Positions 8,543 through 17,051 of a stretch of DNA of 64,000 nt are shown here, piece by piece (the stretch's first letter is position 1; every line of letters starts with the position of its first letter). The notes under the pieces are model-generated. The model saw nothing but the letters and a program-made list of their open reading frames with translations. It was not told the DNA's origin and searched no databases. The DNA lies in the NCBI GenBank assembly GCA_001314705.1, contig LJSU01000028.1, forward strand, positions 124,001-188,000. The letters run 5' to 3'. Source of the DNA: Rhodobacteraceae bacterium HLUCCO07. Its GTDB lineage: Bacteria > Pseudomonadota > Alphaproteobacteria > Rhodobacterales > Rhodobacteraceae. Made by a program: the position numbers and the translations under genes.

Positions 8543-9997
8543 TCACCTGGTGTCGGGCACCCCCGGCAGCGATGCTGCGGTGACCTCGCCGCTTGCCACC
8601 GCCGCGCCGCGCTCGGCGGGTCGGACAGGGCTTGCGCCCGCGCGGGCCTGTCGCGCCATACCGCCACCCGCCGCATTGGCCGCGCGCCGCAACATGAGGC
8701 GCAACCGGTTGAAGCTGTTCGCGATATCCTGGGTTTCGCGCTCGGCAAGAAAGGCGTCAAGCTGTGCCCAGACCCGGATCGCGCGGTCGGTCTCGGGGTC
8801 GCTGCCCTCGGTATAGAGCCCGGCGCGAATCATCATTTCCGACCGGGCATAGACGCCCAGAAGATGCCGCGCCTCGGCGATCACCTTGTTCTCCTCGTCG
8901 CTGGCCGCGTCGGGCAGGCTGCGCGAGACCGAGCGCAAGAGGTCGATTGCCGGATAGCGCCCGCGCTCGGCGATCTGGCGGTCGAGCACGACATGCCCGT
9001 CGAGTACCCCGCGCAGGATGTCGGCGATCGGCTCCTCCATGTCCGACCCGGCCACCAGCACCGTGAACACCGCCGTGATCGCGCCCGAATGGCCCGTGCC
9101 GGGGCCCGCGCGCTCGCAAAGCGACATGATCGTGTGCGCGGTCGAGGGTGGATAGCCGCGCAGCGATGGCAATTCCCCTGCGGCCACCGCCACCTCGCGA
9201 TGCGCCTCGGCGAACCGGGTGATCGAATCGCCGAGGAACAGCACGTTGCAGCCCTGGTCGCGGAAATGCTCGGCCACCGCCATCGCGGTCCAGGCACAGC
9301 GCCGCCGGGTCAGCGGCGATTGGTCCGACGTGGCCGCCACCACCACCGCGCGCTTCATCCCCTCGGCGCCGAGCACGGTATCGACGAACTCGCGCAACTC
9401 GCGCCCGCGCTCACCGATCATGGCGATCACGATCACATCGGCCTCGACATGACGCGCGAGATGGGCGAGCAGCGTCGTCTTGCCCACGCCCGACCCGGCG
9501 AACAGGCCCAGCCGCTGCCCCTCGACCAGCGGCAACATGGTGTTGAACACGGCCATCCCGGTTTCGAGCCGCGCACCCAGCGCGTGGCGCGTCGCCGGGG
9601 CGGGGGGCGGTGCACGCAGGGCACGCGCCATGCCGCCCCGCAAAAGCGGCCGCCCGTCAAGCGGCGCGCCGTAGGGGTCGATCACCCGCCCGATCCAATC
9701 ATCCGCGGGCGATATCGTTCCCGCTTCCCTGATGATCGCCCGATCCCCGAGCGACACGCCATCGGGTGCCGCTTCGGGCAGGATGACCGCGTGCTCCGCG
9801 CTCAGTTGCAGAACCTCCCCGTCAAGGGGCGGGCCGCCACGGCGTGCCACCCTCACCCGATCACCGATTCGCGCCGCGTCCTGCATCCCGCCGATATGCA
9901 GCAATCCACCATTCACGGCAGTGATGCGCCCGACCAGGTGCACGGCGCGCAGGCCGCGAATCTGCTCGGTGATGCGGTTCAGACCGGAATCGGGCAT
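8543..9997 (-). CDS. fliI: Flagellum-specific ATPase FliI
   Basis: Walker A GSGVGKTTLLAHL, IGERGRELREFVD, F1/FliI fold text; flagellar context. Confidence 0.92.
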   Translation of the reverse strand: MPDSGLNRITEQIRGLRAVHLVGRITAVNGGLLHIGGMQDAARIGDRVRVARRGGPPLDGEVLQLSAEHAVILPEAAPDGVSLGDRAIIREAGTISPADDWIGRVIDPYGAPLDGRPLLRGGMARALRAPPPAPATRHALGARLETGMAVFNTMLPLVEGQRLGLFAGSGVGKTTLLAHLARHVEADVIVIAMIGERGRELREFVDTVLGAEGMKRAVVVAATSDQSPLTRRRCAWTAMAVAEHFRDQGCNVLFLGDSITRFAEAHREVAVAAGELPSLRGYPPSTAHTIMSLCERAGPGTGHSGAITAVFTVLVAGSDMEEPIADILRGVLDGHVVLDRQIAERGRYPAIDLLRSVSRSLPDAASDEENKVIAEARHLLGVYARSEMMIRAGLYTEGSDPETDRAIRVWAQLDAFLAERETQDIANSFNRLRLMLRRAANAAGGGMARQARAGASPVRPAERGAAVASGEVTAASLPGVPDTR

Positions 9998-10045
9998 GCG
10001 AACTCTCCATTGATGATCTGAAAACCGTTTCTAAAGGAATCGGGG

Positions 10046-10061
10046 TTAAGCCTTGATTGAA
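10046..10061 (+). promoter_or_regulatory. Degenerate CtrA-like site (TTAA-N7-TTGAA) between fliI and flgB, next to a GANTC site
   Basis: GAATC at 10038-10042 then TTAA-GCCTTGA-TTGAA. Confidence 0.25.
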
Positions 10062-10083
10062 ACCAATCGAGGGAGAAGCCCCG

Positions 10084-10470
10084 ATGCTTGCAAAGATCGA
10101 ATATTTCCAACTCGCGCACGCGATGGCCACGCATGCGGGAACGCGACAGGCCGTCGTGGCGCAGAATGTCGCAAATGCCGACACCCCCGGATACAAGGCC
10201 CGCGATACCGTCTCGTTCGCCGACACGCTCGCGGCGCAGGCCGGCGGATTCGACCCGCGCGCGACGCGGCCGCGGCACCTGCACGGCGTCACCGGCCCTG
10301 CCGCCCCGGAGATCGTCGAGACCGGCCAGCAGAACGACCCCAACGGCAACGGCGTCACCATCGAGGAAGAGACGCTCAGGGCGGTCGAGGTCAAGCGCCA
10401 GCATGACCGCGCGCTCGCGATCTATCGCTCGGGCCTCAACGTGCTGCGCGCCAGCCTCGGCAAGGGTTGA
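10084..10470 (+). CDS. flgB: Flagellar basal-body rod protein FlgB
   Basis: RQAVVAQNVANADTPGYKARDTVSF; operon with flgC. Confidence 0.9.
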   Translation: MLAKIEYFQLAHAMATHAGTRQAVVAQNVANADTPGYKARDTVSFADTLAAQAGGFDPRATRPRHLHGVTGPAAPEIVETGQQNDPNGNGVTIEEETLRAVEVKRQHDRALAIYRSGLNVLRASLGKG

Positions 10471-10481
10471 GGGGGCGGATG

Positions 10482-10877
10482 ATGGGCGAATTTTCCAACT
10501 CCCTCGACGTCTCGGCCAGCGGGCTCAGGGCGCAGGCCCAGCGCCTGCGTCACGTATCCGAGAATATTGCCAATGCCGACACGCCCGGATACCGGCGCAA
10601 GACGATCCCGTTCGAGACGGTGTTCGCGGCCGGTCGTGACGGAGTCGGCCGGGTCGAGACCGGGCGCGTCGCACTCGATCCGCGGGCGCCTGAACAGGTC
10701 TATGACCCGGGTCACCCCCTGGCCGATGACACCGGCCATTATGCCGGATCGAATGTCGATCTGGTGATCGAGATCGCCGACGCGCGCGAGGCCCAGCGCA
10801 GTTACGAGGCGAATCTCAAACTGTTCGACCAGGCCCGGCAAATGTCGGGCAGCCTGTTCGATCTCTTGCGCAGGTAA
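10482..10877 (+). CDS. flgC: Flagellar basal-body rod protein FlgC
   Basis: SLDVSASGLRAQAQRLRHVSENIANADTPGYRRKTIPF. Confidence 0.92.
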   Translation: MGEFSNSLDVSASGLRAQAQRLRHVSENIANADTPGYRRKTIPFETVFAAGRDGVGRVETGRVALDPRAPEQVYDPGHPLADDTGHYAGSNVDLVIEIADAREAQRSYEANLKLFDQARQMSGSLFDLLRR

Positions 10878-10898
10878 CCCCAGAAAAGGAGATCCAGA

Positions 10899-11213
10899 AT
10901 GGATATCAACGCCCTCAATGCCGCCAGAAGCTATGCCGGCCTTCGCCCCGCGACGGAGCCCGACCCGGGGCAGGCCGGTGGCGCGCAGGTGCGCCCCGAT
11001 GATGCCGGCGGCGCGCTTGGCGGCGCGGTCCGCGATTTCACCGAAACCCTTCATGCAAGCGAGGATCTTGCCAAGGCGGCGATGACCACGGGCGCCGATC
11101 CGCACGCGCTCGTCCATGCGCTGGCCGAAACCGAAATGGCGGTCGAAACCGTCGTGACCGTGCGCGACAAGATCGTCGAGGCTTACCAGGAAATCCTGCG
11201 GATGCCGGTCTAG
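10899..11213 (+). CDS. fliE: Flagellar hook-basal body complex protein FliE
   Basis: AMTTGADPHALVHALAETEMAVETVVTVRDKIVEAYQEILRMPV. Confidence 0.9.
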   Translation: MDINALNAARSYAGLRPATEPDPGQAGGAQVRPDDAGGALGGAVRDFTETLHASEDLAKAAMTTGADPHALVHALAETEMAVETVVTVRDKIVEAYQEILRMPV

Positions 11214-11222
11214 GGCCGCCGC

Positions 11223-11492
11223 GTGATGGATGAGGGCGTCTTCTTCGACACGTTGCGCGAAGGGCTCTGGGTGGCGGTCATCACCTCGTTCCCGATCCTT
11301 GCCGTCGCGCTTCTTGCCGGGGTCGTCGTCGGCCTCTTTCAGGCGCTGACCTCGATCCAGGAAATGACCCTGACCTTCGTGCCGAAACTGGCGGCCATCG
11401 TCGGCGTGTTCTGGGTCGCGATGGGGTTCATGGCGCAAACGCTGGTCGATTTCTTTCAACAGGCCATCGTGCCGCTCATTGCAGGAGGCTGA
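11223..11492 (+). CDS. fliQ: Flagellar export protein FliQ
   Basis: 89 aa, two TM; LLAGVVVGLFQALTSIQEMTLTFVPKLAAI. Confidence 0.93.
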   Translation: MMDEGVFFDTLREGLWVAVITSFPILAVALLAGVVVGLFQALTSIQEMTLTFVPKLAAIVGVFWVAMGFMAQTLVDFFQQAIVPLIAGG

Positions 11493-11494
11493 AA

Positions 11495-12208
11495 ATGGAT
11501 ACAACCGGATATGTCACCCTGTCGCGCCAGTCCGGGCTGATGCGCGAAATGCAGATCGTGGCCAACAACGTCGCCAACGCCGCCACCACCGGCTACCGGC
11601 AGGAGGGGCTGATCTTTTCCGAGCATGTCGCGGCGCTCGACGGGCAGCCCGCACTGTCGATGTCGGGGGCGACCGCGCATGACACCTCGATGCTGCAGGG
11701 CGCGCTGGGCGAGACCGGCGGGCGGCTCGATCTCGCGATCGAGGGCGAGGGGTTCTTCATGCTCGACACCCCGCAGGGCGAACGCCTGACCCGGGCGGGT
11801 GCCTTCACGACGAATGCCGAGGGCGAGATGGTCAATCCCGACGGGATGCGGGTTCTCGACGCGGGCGGTGCCCCGATCTTCGTGCCGCCCGACGCCACAG
11901 ACCTCTCGGTCGCCGCCGATGGCACGATGAGCGCGGACGGGCGTCCGCTGGCCCAGGTCGGCCTCTACCTTCCGGTCGATCCCAACGCGATGATCCGCGA
12001 GGGCGGCGTTCTGTTCCGGTCCGAAGCGGGGATCGAGCCGTCCCAGACGGGACGCATCGTGCAGGGGTTCCTCGAGAACTCCAACGTCGACCCGATCGGA
12101 CAGGTCGCCCGCATGATCGAGGTGCAGCGCGCCTATGAGCTTGGGCAGAGCTTTCTCGATACCGAAAACGAACGCCTCCGCGAGGCGATGAAAACCCTTA
12201 TCAAGTAA
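11495..12208 (+). CDS. flgF: Flagellar basal-body rod protein FlgF
   Basis: MREMQIVANNVANAATTGYRQEGLIF; C-term EVQRAYELGQSFLDTENERLREAMKTL. Confidence 0.92.
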   Translation: MDTTGYVTLSRQSGLMREMQIVANNVANAATTGYRQEGLIFSEHVAALDGQPALSMSGATAHDTSMLQGALGETGGRLDLAIEGEGFFMLDTPQGERLTRAGAFTTNAEGEMVNPDGMRVLDAGGAPIFVPPDATDLSVAADGTMSADGRPLAQVGLYLPVDPNAMIREGGVLFRSEAGIEPSQTGRIVQGFLENSNVDPIGQVARMIEVQRAYELGQSFLDTENERLREAMKTLIK

Positions 12209-12219
12209 AGGATGACGAC

Positions 12220-13005
12220 ATGCGGGCACTGACAATCGCGGCCACCGGCATGGCCGCTCAGCAGATGCGGGTCGAGACCATCTCGAACAACCTCGCGAAC
12301 ATGTCCACGACCGGCTACAACGCCCGCCGGGCCGAGTTTGCCGACCTGCATTACCAGCAGATGGCGCGGCCCGGCACGATCAACGCATCCGACGGCACGG
12401 TGCTGCCTACCGGTGTGCAGCTTGGCCTCGGGGTGCGCCCCGCCGCCGTTTCCCTCCATCTCGCGCAGGGGTCGCTTTCGGCCACGGGCGGTGATCTCGA
12501 TCTGGCCATAGACGGGCCCGGGTTTCTCGAGGTGACGCTGCCCTCGGGGCAGGCCGCCTATACCCGCGACGGGGGGCTCAAACGCTCGGGTGACGGGCTG
12601 ATCGTGACCTCCGACGGCTTTCCCGTCGCGCCCGACATCACCATTCCACAGGAGGCGCGATCGATCGCGATCAATGCCGAGGGCGAGGTCCATGCCTATT
12701 TCGACGATGCCGCAGAAGCGCAGCTTCTGGGCCAGATCGGCCTCGTCGGGTTCACGAATCCAAAGGGGCTCGAGGCGCGCGGCTCGAACCTCTTTACCGA
12801 GACCGAAGCCTCGGGTCCGCCGGTCGTCTCGACCCCCGGTCAGGACGGGCTGGGCACGCTGCGGCAAGGCTATCTCGAGGATAGCTCGGTCGATCCTGTG
12901 CTCGAGATCACCGAACTGATCGAGGCCCAGCGCGGCTATGAAATGAATGCCAAGATCATATCGGCCGCCGACCAGATGCTCGGCGCGACGACACAGGTGC
13001 GGTGA
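12220..13005 (+). CDS. flgG: Flagellar basal-body rod protein FlgG
   Basis: MRALTIAATGMAAQQMRVETISNNLANMSTTGYNARRAEFADLHYQQ. Confidence 0.95.
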   Translation: MRALTIAATGMAAQQMRVETISNNLANMSTTGYNARRAEFADLHYQQMARPGTINASDGTVLPTGVQLGLGVRPAAVSLHLAQGSLSATGGDLDLAIDGPGFLEVTLPSGQAAYTRDGGLKRSGDGLIVTSDGFPVAPDITIPQEARSIAINAEGEVHAYFDDAAEAQLLGQIGLVGFTNPKGLEARGSNLFTETEASGPPVVSTPGQDGLGTLRQGYLEDSSVDPVLEITELIEAQRGYEMNAKIISAADQMLGATTQVR

Positions 13006-13421
13006 TGCGCTGCGCGATCGCCCTGAGCTGGGCCCTGCTCGCCATGCCTGCCCTGGCCGATGTCGTGGTGCCGGTCCACACGATCCGTCCGCAATCCGTG
13101 ATCGGGCAGGGCGATCTCGCGCTGCGCCCCCTGCCGGGTGTCGAAGGGTTCGATTCAGTCGATGAACTCATTGGTCTCGAAGCGCGTGTCGCGCTCTACG
13201 CGGGCCGCCCGATCCGGCCGCAGGATGTCGGCCCCCCGGCAACGATCGAGCGCAACCAACTGGTCCTGCTCGTCTTCGCGCGCGGAGAGCTGGAAATCAG
13301 GGCCGAGGGCAGGGCGCTCGACCGGGCGGGCAAGGGCGAAGTGATCAAGGTGATGAACACCTCGTCGCGCAACATCGTCATGGGGGTGGTGCGCCCCGAT
13401 GGCACGGTCCTGGTTCAGTGA
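13002..13421 (+). CDS. flgA: Flagella basal body P-ring formation protein FlgA
   Basis: Signal peptide, SAF-like domain, KVMNTSSRNIVMGVVRPDGTVLV; between flgG and flgH. Confidence 0.88.
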   Translation: MMRCAIALSWALLAMPALADVVVPVHTIRPQSVIGQGDLALRPLPGVEGFDSVDELIGLEARVALYAGRPIRPQDVGPPATIERNQLVLLVFARGELEIRAEGRALDRAGKGEVIKVMNTSSRNIVMGVVRPDGTVLVQ

Positions 13422-14182
13422 GGATGCCGATGACAAACCAGATCCCACGCCGCGCGTCCAAAGCTGCCGTCGCTCTGATCCTTGCGCTGGCGGGCTGTGG
13501 CCGGGGCGACCATCTCGGCAAGGCGCCGGACTTTTCCGAAACCAGGGAGCTTGGCAACCCCGAGCATGTCGCGATGCTTTTTCCCGGCTTGCCGGCGCAT
13601 GGCGAGCGCGCCACCGCAACCACCGAATCCTCGCTCTGGCGCGCCGGGCAGCGGTCGCTTCTCGGTGACCGCCGCGCAGCCAAGCGGGGCGATATCCTCA
13701 CCGTCGTGATCGAGATCGACGAGAAGGCCGAGATATCCAACAAGAGTTCGCGCGCGCGCAGCGGTTCGGAAAGCCTGTCCCTGCCGGGGCTGTTCGGCCT
13801 GCCCCAACGCGCCGACCGGAAACTGCCCGACGGTGCCACGATGGACAGTGCCGTGGCGATCGATTCGGCCTCGCGCTCGGATGGCGACGGTTCGGTGCGG
13901 CGCAACGAAAAGCTCACCCTGCGGGTCGCCGCCACGGTGACCGAGATTCTGCCCAACGGTGTGCTGGCCATATCCGGAAGCCAGGAGGTGCGCGTGAACT
14001 ACGAATTGCGCGAGCTTCTGGTCTCGGGTTTCGTGCGCCCCGAAGACATATCGCGCCGCAACGAGATCACCTATGACAAGATTGCCTCGGCGCGCGTGTC
14101 CTATGGCGGCCGGGGACAGATCTCCGACATGCAACAACCTCGATACGGGCAGCAGATGCTCGATGTCGTCCTGCCATTCTAG
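13418..14182 (+). CDS. flgH: Flagellar L-ring protein FlgH (start may be 13430)
   Basis: Lipobox LALAGCG; RRAAKRGDILTVVIEIDEKAEISNKSS; VTEILPNGVLAISGSQEVRVNYE. Confidence 0.93.
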   Translation: MRMPMTNQIPRRASKAAVALILALAGCGRGDHLGKAPDFSETRELGNPEHVAMLFPGLPAHGERATATTESSLWRAGQRSLLGDRRAAKRGDILTVVIEIDEKAEISNKSSRARSGSESLSLPGLFGLPQRADRKLPDGATMDSAVAIDSASRSDGDGSVRRNEKLTLRVAATVTEILPNGVLAISGSQEVRVNYELRELLVSGFVRPEDISRRNEITYDKIASARVSYGGRGQISDMQQPRYGQQMLDVVLPF

Positions 14183-14184
14183 GG

Positions 14185-14724
14185 TTGCGAGGCTCCGACA
14201 TGCTCAAGATCCTCATTCCTCTCCTCCTGCTCATGATCGGGACGGGTGCCGGCATCGGCGGCGGGCTCTACATGCGCCCGGTTCCGCCGGCCGACCCTCC
14301 GGCGGAGGACACCGCCGACGCGCCGAGCATGGACGCGCCGGCCCCCGCCGCCGACGCGCCGCCTGAGCGGAAGGTCGGCCATGAGGATGGCGACGGGCCG
14401 GAGCAGGATTACATCAAGCTCAACAACCAGTTCATCGTGCCACTGGTCGAGGGCGAAAGGGTCACGTCCCTGGTTGTCCTGACCCTCGGGGTCGAGATTC
14501 CGTCAGGACAGCGGGAAAGGCTCTACATGATGGAGCCCAAGGTGCGCGATGTCTTCCTGCAAGAGCTCTTCGCCCACGCCAACAGGGGCGGCTTTCGGGG
14601 GGCCTTCACCAGTGCCAGCAATCTGGGCAACCTGCGCAACAGCCTGCGCGAAGCCGCGCGATATGCGCTTGGTGACCTGATCACGGACATCCTGATCGTC
14701 GACATCGTGCGCCAGGACAACTGA
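14185..14724 (+). CDS. FliL-family basal body-associated protein
   Basis: Single N-terminal TM then YIKLNNQFIVPLVEGERVTSLVVLTLGVEI and C-terminal LGDLITDILIVDIVRQDN. Confidence 0.75.
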   Translation: MRGSDMLKILIPLLLLMIGTGAGIGGGLYMRPVPPADPPAEDTADAPSMDAPAPAADAPPERKVGHEDGDGPEQDYIKLNNQFIVPLVEGERVTSLVVLTLGVEIPSGQRERLYMMEPKVRDVFLQELFAHANRGGFRGAFTSASNLGNLRNSLREAARYALGDLITDILIVDIVRQDN

Positions 14725-14778
14725 GCCGAGAGTCCATGACCCTTTTCCGAAAGCCATGACGGCCAACCGGGCCGGAGT

Positions 14779-15195
14779 TCAGCGCCGCATCGACAACGCC
14801 GCCAGAAGCGCCTGATCCTGGAGTGTTTCCATCTGTTTCAAGGTCGCCTCGCGGGCCTTTACACGGCGCGCGTGATCGCGCAGCCCTTGCGCCACATCGT
14901 TTCGCGCATGTGCTCGGTGCAGGGCTGCGGCGGCCTGTGCCTTGCGGGCGCGGATATCGGCCAGACGCAGGTTGGTTTCGGCCCGCTTCATCGCCTTCCA
15001 GCGGTGCCAGCCACGATCAAAGCTCGACAGACCCATGTTCAGCGCCGTATCCGGATCGGACACCGCGCCGAGATCGTTCAATTCCTCGAGATAGCGTTTG
15101 AGCCGGCGCTCGGTCGCGGCCAGCGCCTCTATCCTTGCCAGCTCGGACCGATAGGCCATGCCGGTCAGTCGGGCCAGCCGTTCTTCTGCGCTCAT
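14779..15195 (-). CDS. Short coiled-coil flagellar-locus protein (FliJ-like position)
   Basis: 138 aa, MSAEERLARLTGMAYRSELARIEALAATERRLKRYLEELNDL; overlaps flhB stop by 4 nt. Confidence 0.55.
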   Translation of the reverse strand: MSAEERLARLTGMAYRSELARIEALAATERRLKRYLEELNDLGAVSDPDTALNMGLSSFDRGWHRWKAMKRAETNLRLADIRARKAQAAAALHRAHARNDVAQGLRDHARRVKAREATLKQMETLQDQALLAALSMRR

Positions 15196-16283
15196 GGTCT
15201 TATCTCCTCCCCTGTCCGGCGCCGCAACCCGTCGGCAAAGCGAATGGCGGCGGCGACCGCGCGGTAATGCTCGACCGCGATTTCCTGCCCGATCTCGGTG
15301 CTTGCATGCAGGGCCCGTGCCGTGGGCGGATCGCTTCGGATCGGCACGCCCGCCTCGATGGCCATTTCGCGGATGCGTTTCGCGATCATGTCCTGCCCCT
15401 TGGCGACACAGATCGGCGCGCTGCCGCGCTGGCGGTCCCATTTCAGGGCGACGGCGAAATGCGTGGGGTTCACGATCACCACATCGGCCCCGGGCACATC
15501 GTTCAGCATCCGGTTCGCCGCGATCTGCTGGCCCTTTTCCCGGCGCGCCTGTTTCATGTGCGAATCGCCCTCTGTCTCCTTGTGCTCGTCGCGCAGATCC
15601 TTGTCGGACATCCGGTTCTTGCGCAGGTGATCCGCCCGTTGCCACATGAGGTCAACGAACCCTATGGCCAGCGCGATCATCACGATGATCAGCAGGAACT
15701 CGATCATGACCTGCGCCAGCAGGAGCGTCGCAGGTCCCGGTCCTGTCATAAGCGTGGTGCCGATCCGGTCAAGATTGGCGCTCAGAAAGAGGCCCAGGAT
15801 GGTCGAATAGATCACCAGCTTGACAAGGCTCTTGGCGAATTCGAACAAACCGCTCAGCCCGTACTTGTTTTTCGCGTTCTGGATCGGCGAGACGCGCGAG
15901 AGCTTGAACCGGACCTTCTCCGGGCTGAAGGTGAGGCCGCGCTGCGCAAACAGGCTCAGCACGACGAGAAGACCCGGGATCAGGAACCACGCGGCGAGAG
16001 GGGCGATGCTGTTGGCAATCGCGGTCTTCATCGCCCAGGCCGCTTGCGGCCCGGCGCCGGGGCGGCTCAGCGGGCCGGCATTCGCGATGAGGCTCTGAAG
16101 GCTTGCACCTACCTGCATCACCGCCGGTTCACCCAGCGCCCAGAAGCAGAGCAGCAGGCCAACATATCCTGCCGCCGCCGCCAGGTCGAGCGATTTGGGG
16201 ACCTCGCCCTTGCGGCGCGCGTCGTCGAGCTTTTTCTGCGTCGGTTCATGGCGTTTCGTGGCGCCGTCGTCCTCGCCGCTCAT
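15192..16283 (-). CDS. flhB: Flagellar export protein FlhB
   Basis: KTEPTQKKLDDARRKGEVPKS-like N-term; DVVIVNPTHFAVALKWD (NPTH autocleavage motif). Confidence 0.95.
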   Translation of the reverse strand: MSGEDDGATKRHEPTQKKLDDARRKGEVPKSLDLAAAAGYVGLLLCFWALGEPAVMQVGASLQSLIANAGPLSRPGAGPQAAWAMKTAIANSIAPLAAWFLIPGLLVVLSLFAQRGLTFSPEKVRFKLSRVSPIQNAKNKYGLSGLFEFAKSLVKLVIYSTILGLFLSANLDRIGTTLMTGPGPATLLLAQVMIEFLLIIVMIALAIGFVDLMWQRADHLRKNRMSDKDLRDEHKETEGDSHMKQARREKGQQIAANRMLNDVPGADVVIVNPTHFAVALKWDRQRGSAPICVAKGQDMIAKRIREMAIEAGVPIRSDPPTARALHASTEIGQEIAVEHYRAVAAAIRFADGLRRRTGEEIRP

Positions 16284-16286
16284 CGC

Positions 16287-17051
16287 TCAGCCTCCGAACG
16301 GCGCGGAGAGAAAGCCGCGCAGCGCGTCATGCCAGACCGTGATCGCCGTGACGGCGAAGAGATAGAGGAGCGCAACCCCGGCCAGCGTGATCGCCGGGGC
16401 ACCGACAAAGGCGACCATCAGTTGCGGCATGGCCCGGTTGATGACGCCCAGCGTGAGATTGTAGAGTGTCGAGATGATCAGGAACACCGCGCCAAGGGTG
16501 AAGGCGAGCGAGAAGGATCGCGCGAGCAACGTGCTTCCCCAGTCGAGCAGGTCACTACCAGCCGGATAGCGCGCGAAGGGCAGGTAGTCATACGAGCCGA
16601 CCAGGTAGACTGCCACCTCGACATGGAGCCCCGCCATCACCGCCAGGCACAGACCCGCCATGGTCAGCGTCTGGCCCATCGCTGGTATCGGCTCGACCCC
16701 GGCAGTGCCGAGGATCTGCGACAGCGAGGTCGCCTGCGCCGCGATCGTGCCCGCGATCTGGAGCGCGAAGACAAAGCTGCGCAGCCCGATCCCGAGGGCA
16801 AGCCCGTTCACCGTCTCGGCAAGAAGGACCGATGCGATTGCCGCGCGATCTTCGGGCCAGGCGGCCGGTGCGGCCGGCCCCACGATCAGCGTCATTGCCA
16901 GCGCCAGCGCGAGCTTGACCCGCATCGGGATCGCGCTTTCGCCGAAACCGGGCATCAGTGCCACCACCGGCCCGACCCGCAGAAAGATCACCCCCAGCGC
17001 CAGGCCCTGCTGCGCCAGCGCCTCGACCAGCGGCGCGAGGTCGGCACTCAT
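16287..17051 (-). CDS. fliR: Flagellar export protein FliR
   Basis: FLRVGPVVALMPGFGESAIPMRVKLALALAMTLIV; IPAMGQTLTMAGLCLAVMAGLHVEVAVYLVGSYDYLPFA. Confidence 0.92.
   Translation of the reverse strand: MSADLAPLVEALAQQGLALGVIFLRVGPVVALMPGFGESAIPMRVKLALALAMTLIVGPAAPAAWPEDRAAIASVLLAETVNGLALGIGLRSFVFALQIAGTIAAQATSLSQILGTAGVEPIPAMGQTLTMAGLCLAVMAGLHVEVAVYLVGSYDYLPFARYPAGSDLLDWGSTLLARSFSLAFTLGAVFLIISTLYNLTLGVINRAMPQLMVAFVGAPAITLAGVALLYLFAVTAITVWHDALRGFLSAPFGG

Noticed and set aside
8534-10021. 495-aa plus-strand ORF
   Set aside because: Lies entirely over fliI on the other strand; shadow ORF with no recognisable domain.
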